A stretch of DNA of 64,000 bases from Planctomycetota bacterium. GTDB lineage: Bacteria > Planctomycetota > Phycisphaerae > Phycisphaerales > SM1A02. The translations under genes and the position numbers were made by a program. Below the pieces are notes generated by a model, which was not told the origin of the DNA, made no database searches, and saw only the letters and a list, made by a program, of their open reading frames with translations. How positions within the stretch are numbered: the stretch's first letter is position 1; every line of letters starts with the position of its first letter. Shown here in pieces: positions 57,832 through 64,000 of the stretch. The stretch is taken from NCBI GenBank assembly GCA_003671075.1, contig QWPT01000003.1:1-64000 (forward strand). The letters run 5' to 3'.

Positions 57832-59853
57832 ATGGCTGCGGCACCAGGCGACACCGCCGAACTCCAGAATGACCGCGGGGTGTTCCGTGCCGAGTACGAG
57901 CGTGAGCTTGGACAGTGGTTGCGCCGACGCCTCGGGTGGCTGTGCATTGCCTACGCGGTGTTCCAGATCCTCTCGACCACAGCGCTGATCTTGACCTCAA
58001 CGCGGTCTGGGCCATTCGCCAGGCCATCGCAGCCGCAGGTGCTCACGCCCATCGAGATACGCGCCGACCGCGCAGAGAAGCGCGCCGATGCGGGGCTGCC
58101 GCCCAAGCCCGGTGATGCGCGCGCGATCGAGGTTGCCAAGGAACTCGAACAGCGTCGCGCTGAGCGCGAACGCGGCGCTGAGGCGGTCGTCTCGACGCTC
58201 GATGCTTTCAGCGAGATCGCCAAGGGAATCTCGCGCGAAGTGCGCGATGTAGCGACAGAATCGAAATCCGCGCGCGAGCCAGGTGGCGGCCTCGCAGGCG
58301 CGCCCGCTGTCGGACGCATGGCCGATCGATGGTGGGAAGAAACCAACGCGCCCGTCGCCACTGCTGCCGACGCACCTGCTTCAGCCCGCAGCGCTTCGGC
58401 TCGAGCAACTTCGACACCCGCGCCAACGGCGAACAAAGAAATCGCCATCAGCAAACCAGCTGATGTCGGCGATCAAATGGGCCTGCGCGCCGATGGGACC
58501 GCCGCGTCCGCGACCGCGCTCGGAAGCGCGCTCGATGCCGCGCTCGCAACCGCTGGCGAGTCCGAGTCGATCGATGTGCCTCGAATCCCCTGGTGGATCT
58601 GGGCGATTCTCACGCTGCCCATTCTCGGAGTGGTCGCGTGGTACGGACTCGCGGTTCGCCCGCGGCTCTACACGCGCGCCGAACTGGTGACCGCCGCGTC
58701 GCGCATGATCCTCACGCTCGGGCTGCTCAACTTCACCTTCGAAAGCGCGTTGCTGCTGTCCAATCCCGACGCGACGGTCACACCGCTGCTCTCGATCTTC
58801 TTCTGGCACTTCACCGCGTCGATGTTCCTGCCGTGGAATTGGCGCGAATCGCTGCGTCCGATCGTGCCCGTTTTCCTCTGCTGGGTGCTGCTACAAGCGG
58901 GTCTTGCCGCAACGGATGGATCTTGGCTTCAGTTCCTGCTCACGGTTGCGTTCGCGCCGTTGGCGTTTGTGCCCGCCCTGCTGCTGTGCTACGTGCGACT
59001 GCGTTGGCACCAGAACCGCTTCAAATCCGGCTTCGTCGGCCGCCGTTTCCTGCAGATGCGCCGCGAGTTCCTGCAGGCACGCGCGGTACACGAGTCGCTC
59101 TTCCCCAAGCCGCTCGACTCTGGTTGGATGCGCTTTGACTTCGGCTACCGACCAGCGGCCGACATCGGCGGCGACTTCATTCATGTGTGGATCGACGAAC
59201 GGGAGCGATTTCACCTTGCGCTGATCGATGTGACTGGCCACGGTCTGGCGAGCGCGATGAGCGTTGCCCGCATCCACGGCGAAATCGAGCGTCTGCGCGA
59301 CGAGTATCCCGAAGAGGGACCCGCCAAGATTTTGCTTCGGCTGAACCGCTACTTTCACCGCCTATTGGCGCGGCACACTTTGTTTGCCACTGGCGTGCTG
59401 CTGATGATCGATCCGCACAGCGGCGAACTGCGCTACGCCAGCGCTGGACATCCGCCCGTCTTCATTCGCACGCGCGAACGCGTTGTCGAACTTCCTTCGA
59501 CCACACTCCTGCTCGGAGCGGTGGATGATTCGATGTTTGGCGAGGAAGAAGTCACGATCAAGCTCGAGGAGGGCGACACCATCGTGCTCTTCACCGATGG
59601 CGCGTACGACGCACGCAGTCCGCGCGGCGAGCGCTTCGGGCTCGATCGCCTGCGCGAGATCATGCAACGACCCACCGCTCCGCCGCGATGGACGCAGTAC
59701 CTCATGCGCTTGGTCGAGACATTCGAGGCGGGCATGCCTGAGGACGACCTACTAGTTGCGGAGATTCACTTTGTAAGCCGACGGTCGATTTCGTCGGTCA
59801 CGGGCGACGATATTCCCATGCCCGCGCAAGAGTACGCCGGAGCGCGCGCGTGA
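57832..59853 (+). CDS. SpoIIE/RsbU-type PP2C serine phosphatase with N-terminal TM region
   Basis: FGYRPAADIGGDFIHVWIDERERFHLALIDVTGHGLASAMSVARIHGE...LRYASAGHPPVFIR...IVLFTDGAYDAR. Confidence 0.92.
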   Translation: MAAAPGDTAELQNDRGVFRAEYERELGQWLRRRLGWLCIAYAVFQILSTTALILTSTRSGPFARPSQPQVLTPIEIRADRAEKRADAGLPPKPGDARAIEVAKELEQRRAERERGAEAVVSTLDAFSEIAKGISREVRDVATESKSAREPGGGLAGAPAVGRMADRWWEETNAPVATAADAPASARSASARATSTPAPTANKEIAISKPADVGDQMGLRADGTAASATALGSALDAALATAGESESIDVPRIPWWIWAILTLPILGVVAWYGLAVRPRLYTRAELVTAASRMILTLGLLNFTFESALLLSNPDATVTPLLSIFFWHFTASMFLPWNWRESLRPIVPVFLCWVLLQAGLAATDGSWLQFLLTVAFAPLAFVPALLLCYVRLRWHQNRFKSGFVGRRFLQMRREFLQARAVHESLFPKPLDSGWMRFDFGYRPAADIGGDFIHVWIDERERFHLALIDVTGHGLASAMSVARIHGEIERLRDEYPEEGPAKILLRLNRYFHRLLARHTLFATGVLLMIDPHSGELRYASAGHPPVFIRTRERVVELPSTTLLLGAVDDSMFGEEEVTIKLEEGDTIVLFTDGAYDARSPRGERFGLDRLREIMQRPTAPPRWTQYLMRLVETFEAGMPEDDLLVAEIHFVSRRSISSVTGDDIPMPAQEYAGARA

Positions 59854-60938
59854 CCCCGGATCGCGTGCGCGCGCTGCTCGACCGTGCGGTGCGCATTGCC
59901 GCACGCGGACACGGCGGCGTCGAGCCAAATCCGATGGTCGGCTGCGTGATCGCCCACGACGACGCAACGCCGATCGCCGAGGGATTTCATCGCGTTTGCG
60001 GCGGACCACACGCTGAAGTCGACGCCTTGCGCGCTGCTGGTGCGCGCGCGCGCGGGGCCACCGCGATCGTGACTCTTGAGCCCTGCGCGCACCGAGGTCG
60101 GACCGGTCCGTGCGCCGATGCGCTGATCGAAGCGGGAATCGCACGCGTGTACTACGCGGTTGCGGATCCCAACCCAATTGCCGGCGGCGGCGCGCGAAAG
60201 CTCATCGACGCAGGGGTTCCAGCTGAGCTCATATTCCACGCGGGCGCGGACGAACTCGCGCGGCCGTTCATCAAGCGGATCACAACGAAACTCCCGTGGG
60301 TGAGTGCGAAGTGGGCGCAGTCGATCGACGGCGCCATCGCGCTTTCCAACGGAGATAGTAAGTGGATGTCGTGTGCGCGCAGTCGGGCAATGGTCCATCG
60401 CGAGCGCGGCCGCGTCGATGCGGTGCTGACTGGCATCGGCACCGTGGTCGAGGATGATCCGCAACTCACTCCGCGCGGCGTTCGGGTGCAGCGCCTGCCG
60501 CGACGAATCGTGTTTGACCCCGATGTCATGACGCCGGTCGAAGCGAAAATCCTCGAAGGCGACGCGCCAGCAACGCTGTTGGTGAGCAATGCGCTCGACG
60601 CTGCGGCGCAGCGACGCATGGCGCTGCTGCGCGGGCGTGGCGCGACATTTCTGCCGCTGGGCCCGAGGGATTCGCTGAAGGACGCGTTGGCTGCGCTCGC
60701 CGAGTCGGGCGTCGCAACCATCCTCGTCGAAGCTGGCGGCGGCTTGGTAGGACGACTTCTGCGCGAAGGATTGTTGGATGAAGCCTGGGTCTTCGTCGCG
60801 CCGCTGCTCGTTGGCGATGCGTCGGCCCAACGCGGAGCTCGCGGCATCGACCGCGATGTTCTCGCAGCGATTCCTCGCGCGCGTCTGCTGAGCGTTCGAC
60901 GCCGTGGCGCCGACGCGCTGCTCCACTATCGATTCTGA
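59850..60938 (+). CDS. ribD: Bifunctional riboflavin deaminase/reductase
   Basis: GGVEPNPMVGCVIAHDD...GGPHAEVDAL...TLEPCAHRGRTGPCADALIEAGI...WAQSIDGAIAL; GTG start. Confidence 0.95.
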   Translation: MTPDRVRALLDRAVRIAARGHGGVEPNPMVGCVIAHDDATPIAEGFHRVCGGPHAEVDALRAAGARARGATAIVTLEPCAHRGRTGPCADALIEAGIARVYYAVADPNPIAGGGARKLIDAGVPAELIFHAGADELARPFIKRITTKLPWVSAKWAQSIDGAIALSNGDSKWMSCARSRAMVHRERGRVDAVLTGIGTVVEDDPQLTPRGVRVQRLPRRIVFDPDVMTPVEAKILEGDAPATLLVSNALDAAAQRRMALLRGRGATFLPLGPRDSLKDALAALAESGVATILVEAGGGLVGRLLREGLLDEAWVFVAPLLVGDASAQRGARGIDRDVLAAIPRARLLSVRRRGADALLHYRF

Positions 60939-60970
60939 TGGCGGGAAGATCTTCCCTCGTCAATGAGGGG

Positions 60971-61006
60971 TTTCGCGCGGTGTTTCGCGCGGTGTTTCGC
61001 GCGGGA
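60971..61006. repeat. 12-bp tandem repeat (tttcgcgcggtg), 3 units
   Basis: Between convergent ribD and the DUF4340 gene; third unit has a degenerate end. Confidence 0.9.
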
Positions 61007-61010
61007 TTTC

Positions 61011-62426
61011 CTACTTAGCATGGAACCCGAGTTCCTCCGCCGTCAACGGAAGATCGATCGACCCATGCACGCGCAACACGCCGTCACCGTTTTCAAGCAG
61101 CGTCTTGGAATCTGCGCCACGGCGAGCGATGCGCACGGTGTCGAGCGGTTCACTGGCGAAGCCGAGGAAAGTCACGGTGGCAACCGAATCGCTGGCGGGA
61201 AACGCGGAGAGTTCGACGCTGGCCGCGCGAGTCTCGGTGAGCGCCTTCAACAAGCGGTCGGCGGCGTCGAGGTCGATGGTGCCGGCGATTGATGCGGGAC
61301 TTGTTGCGGGACTTGTCGCGGGATTCAAATCATGAGTAGCCACCGATGCCGTCCAACCGCTTGTCTCGCGACGCAGCGTGATGTGCTGCGCGCCGACGGC
61401 GATCTCGATGGCCGCGATGTCGCGCGGACGAATGGCGCTGGCGACGGCGTCGATGAGCCGCTCGACGCGCGGGAAGATCGGCGCGAGCACTGCGGCGGGC
61501 AAGCGGACGACGGTGCTCGTTCCATCGAGCATGCCGAAGCGGTCTTGTGCGCCGATCGAAACGGTGTCGCCGATCAGAAGTGTGCGCCGCGTGGAGCCTG
61601 AGTCGACCTCGAGCGTCGCCATTGCAGGCGAAAGGCCGTACGCCGCCAGTTCGGCGGGCTTGTCGGACACGAAGCCCGAACTCTTGGCGCGGCGCAACGC
61701 GTCGAACAACTCCTCAGCTTGCACGCGATCGACGCGGGTCTTGACCGGCGACTCGAGGCGAAAGACTTTCCCCTGCCGCGTGAGCACCAGTTCGTTTCCC
61801 GTGCTGCGAAACGCCACTCGATCTACATCCTTGAGATCGATGAACAGGTCGCGCCGACGGAACTCCTTGGGATCGCGACCGAGGGCAAACTCGTGCAGTT
61901 CGGAGTCCACGACTTGGTAGTGCGTGTCGTCGACCTTTCCATCCTGTGCTCCAACTCTGGCGTACGCGCGGCCCGCGAGGCTGCGACGACCGAGGTCGAT
62001 GGTCACGCTACGCGCCGCGGCGCCTGCAGCCGCCTGCTCCTTGAGCTCGATGCGTCCAGATGGAGGCGAGAGCCCCGCTTGCACGAGAGACTTCGCGCGC
62101 GCATCGCCATCGCTCGTCGAGAGATCGACGGTCCGGACCGAGACGGTCTTGAGCACGCGGCCGATGAGCTGTCGCATGCTCCAATTCTCGACGGCATGCA
62201 GGATCGGCGCGGTCTGCAACCACGAACCATCCTGACGCTCGAATCGATAGACCGTGCCATCGCGTTCAAGAACGATTTCGTTGACGCGGTCGGCGTCGAT
62301 GGCGTCGCTGGCAATCAGCGGCGCGCGGGTGGATGTCGCCAGCGCAGGTCCGTTGGCCATGCGCGATGTTGCAAACGCGAGCGCGAAAGCCAGGACGAAG
62401 GCGATGATGCCACGAAGCCAGTTCAT
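61011..62426 (-). CDS. DUF4340-like protein
   Basis: N-terminal TM; INEIVLERDGTVYRFERQDGSWLQTAPILHAVENWSMRQLIGRVLKT layout; paired with a GldG-like gene. Confidence 0.75.
   Translation of the reverse strand: MNWLRGIIAFVLAFALAFATSRMANGPALATSTRAPLIASDAIDADRVNEIVLERDGTVYRFERQDGSWLQTAPILHAVENWSMRQLIGRVLKTVSVRTVDLSTSDGDARAKSLVQAGLSPPSGRIELKEQAAAGAAARSVTIDLGRRSLAGRAYARVGAQDGKVDDTHYQVVDSELHEFALGRDPKEFRRRDLFIDLKDVDRVAFRSTGNELVLTRQGKVFRLESPVKTRVDRVQAEELFDALRRAKSSGFVSDKPAELAAYGLSPAMATLEVDSGSTRRTLLIGDTVSIGAQDRFGMLDGTSTVVRLPAAVLAPIFPRVERLIDAVASAIRPRDIAAIEIAVGAQHITLRRETSGWTASVATHDLNPATSPATSPASIAGTIDLDAADRLLKALTETRAASVELSAFPASDSVATVTFLGFASEPLDTVRIARRGADSKTLLENGDGVLRVHGSIDLPLTAEELGFHAK
61294..61329. repeat. 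12-bp tandem repeat in CDS, 3 units
   Basis: gcgggacttgtt gcgggacttgtc gcgggattcaaa; encodes LNPATSPATSPAS. Confidence 0.85.
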
Positions 62427-64000
62427 CCGCGGCGCCTCCTGCGACTCACAAGAATTCCGCCCAGCGCAATTGGTCCAAGTGCCAACAGTCCGCCGAAACC
62501 GATGGCCCAGGTCCTCTGCGCGCTCACAGAGAGGTTCTCGATGCGCGCAACCTCACGGCCACTGAGCCCTGCATCGAGCAAGTCGGTTCGACCGGCGAGC
62601 CAGGAGACAGTCGCGAGCAGAAGTTCGCGGTTGCCGGGATTGACCAACGCGGTGCGGCCTCCGCCGAGACTGTCGGAAAGATCGGCGACGCTCGAAAGCA
62701 TCCATCCTCCGCTGGCGACCAGAGCCGCGCGCTGCGAACCACCAGAAACCTTGCGCTCGCCCAAGACGGCAACGGGGAACGCGGTCGTCAGTTCCTTCCC
62801 CGCGGGAACCTCGCGGATGCCGTCACCATCGCCGCGCCAATCGTCGGCGAGCCAACGACTCGGCGAGGGAGCGATCTCGACCACCGTTGAAACCGTAGCG
62901 CCCGACGGAAGCGGATCGGCGATGCGCACTCGCATGGCCTGATTGAACAGAATCGATCGACCTCGAAGTCGTGAGGCCAACGGCGAATCGGTAGGGACGC
63001 GCTCGATGAGCTGCCACGGACGCACTTCAGGAGTGCCGTCGTCCTTGGCAACGAGTTCGAGGAGAACCTTACTGGCTTCGGGTTCTAGCCCGAAAGGAGC
63101 GAGGATCTGTTGCCACGGGTCGGTCTGGCCGAGCACCGCCAACATGCTGCGACCAGCTGTCATCAACACCGGCTCACCATCGCTCACCAGACGCGCAGCT
63201 TCCTCGACGAGCAGTTTCTCTTCACGCGAGAGATCAAGCTGCGCGCGGCGCAACGCGGGAACAATGATGTAGACCTGCGTGCGAACCTTCGACTTCGTCG
63301 GCCGGTCGCCGCGTCCTGGCGTCCACTCCTCGACCATGAAGCCCGCGCTCTTCAGCGCGTCGGCGACCGAAGCGAGTTCGTTGTGATCTGCACGGGCGCG
63401 AAGAAGGGAGTCGCGTTCGCAATGCACAAAGATGACCTCGGGCATCGAACCGGAGGAAATGCTGCGGATCGCGCCCGAAAGCACTTCTTCACCACGGAAC
63501 CCCCAACTGTAGGAAACTCGGTCGGTGCCTTGCGCCGCTGCCAACCGCGGGAAGATTCTCCACGCGGGGACGACCGAAATCCGCCCGGCCCCCGCCACCA
63601 CCGCGGCCTCGCCATTGACAAGTTCGCGACCGAGTGCGTCGAGCTCCAGCGTGGGGAGCGCCTCAAGTTCCTGTCGCGACGCGAGCATCTTGGTGGCGAT
63701 CTCCTCATAGCGCGCGATCCGCGAGCTGGCGATATTGCGCACCGACTGCGCAAGTGCCGTCTGCCCGCGCCATTGAGCGAAGAGCGTCGCGGCGGAGGAA
63801 AGTTGATCGCCCCAAACGCGAAAGCCCTGCACGAGTGCCGAACGGGCACCCTCGATGTCGGGCAGCGGTCGAGTGACGCTCGTCTTAGAGAGTTCGACAA
63901 CCTGCCGCTTAAACTCCTCGCCATCAGTAGAGATCTGCGCGAACAACGCGGCGAGCTGCTCAAGCGTGCGGCGCACTGGACTCTCGGCGGCGAGTTGCTG
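62423..64000 (-). CDS. GldG-like ABC-associated exporter component, 5' end beyond window
   Basis: Open frame continues past 63976 to the window edge (QQLAAESPVRRTLEQL); C-terminal TM IGFGGLLALGPIALGGILVSRRRRRG. Confidence 0.7.
   Translation of the reverse strand, partial: QQLAAESPVRRTLEQLAALFAQISTDGEEFKRQVVELSKTSVTRPLPDIEGARSALVQGFRVWGDQLSSAATLFAQWRGQTALAQSVRNIASSRIARYEEIATKMLASRQELEALPTLELDALGRELVNGEAAVVAGAGRISVVPAWRIFPRLAAAQGTDRVSYSWGFRGEEVLSGAIRSISSGSMPEVIFVHCERDSLLRARADHNELASVADALKSAGFMVEEWTPGRGDRPTKSKVRTQVYIIVPALRRAQLDLSREEKLLVEEAARLVSDGEPVLMTAGRSMLAVLGQTDPWQQILAPFGLEPEASKVLLELVAKDDGTPEVRPWQLIERVPTDSPLASRLRGRSILFNQAMRVRIADPLPSGATVSTVVEIAPSPSRWLADDWRGDGDGIREVPAGKELTTAFPVAVLGERKVSGGSQRAALVASGGWMLSSVADLSDSLGGGRTALVNPGNRELLLATVSWLAGRTDLLDAGLSGREVARIENLSVSAQRTWAIGFGGLLALGPIALGGILVSRRRRRG

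Noticed and set aside
55514-58027. 837-aa minus-strand ORF antisense to fusA
   Set aside because: Covers a complete, convincing EF-G gene; shadow ORF composition.

Overview
High-GC chromosomal window (about 50 CDS, one tRNA) whose protein content suggests a planctomycete, probably Phycisphaerae-like (inference: C-terminal dockerin-like tails and Cys-rich secreted repeats; no 16S present). Most genes are housekeeping: rnpA-yidD, rpoZ-like, coaC, resB-ccsA, cmk, plsC, gcvH, uvrB, uvrA, purN, hpf-ptsN-ptsH, gpsA, fbaB, mnmA, fusA, ribD. There are also ABC transporters, three adjacent SPFH-domain genes, two tandem exported ClpP/SppA-fold proteins and a C-terminal GldG/DUF4340 pair. No CRISPR array, IS element, prophage or recognisable defence island was seen. 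The most unusual signal is a recurrent set of short tandem-repeat arrays (units 9-20 bp, 2-6 copies). Inside intact CDSs the units are 9 or 12 bp, i.e. multiples of three. At gene ends and between genes they are often 11, 13, 16 or 20 bp, and several start over a stop codon. In two loci a duplication of 1 mod 3 length (97 bp in the CCA-adding enzyme gene, 31 bp in a ferredoxin-like gene) separates two frames, and deleting one copy restores a single frame. Start codons were adjusted by eye from the ORF track where overlaps or signal peptides supported it. All functional names come from motif recognition only; no database search was run.
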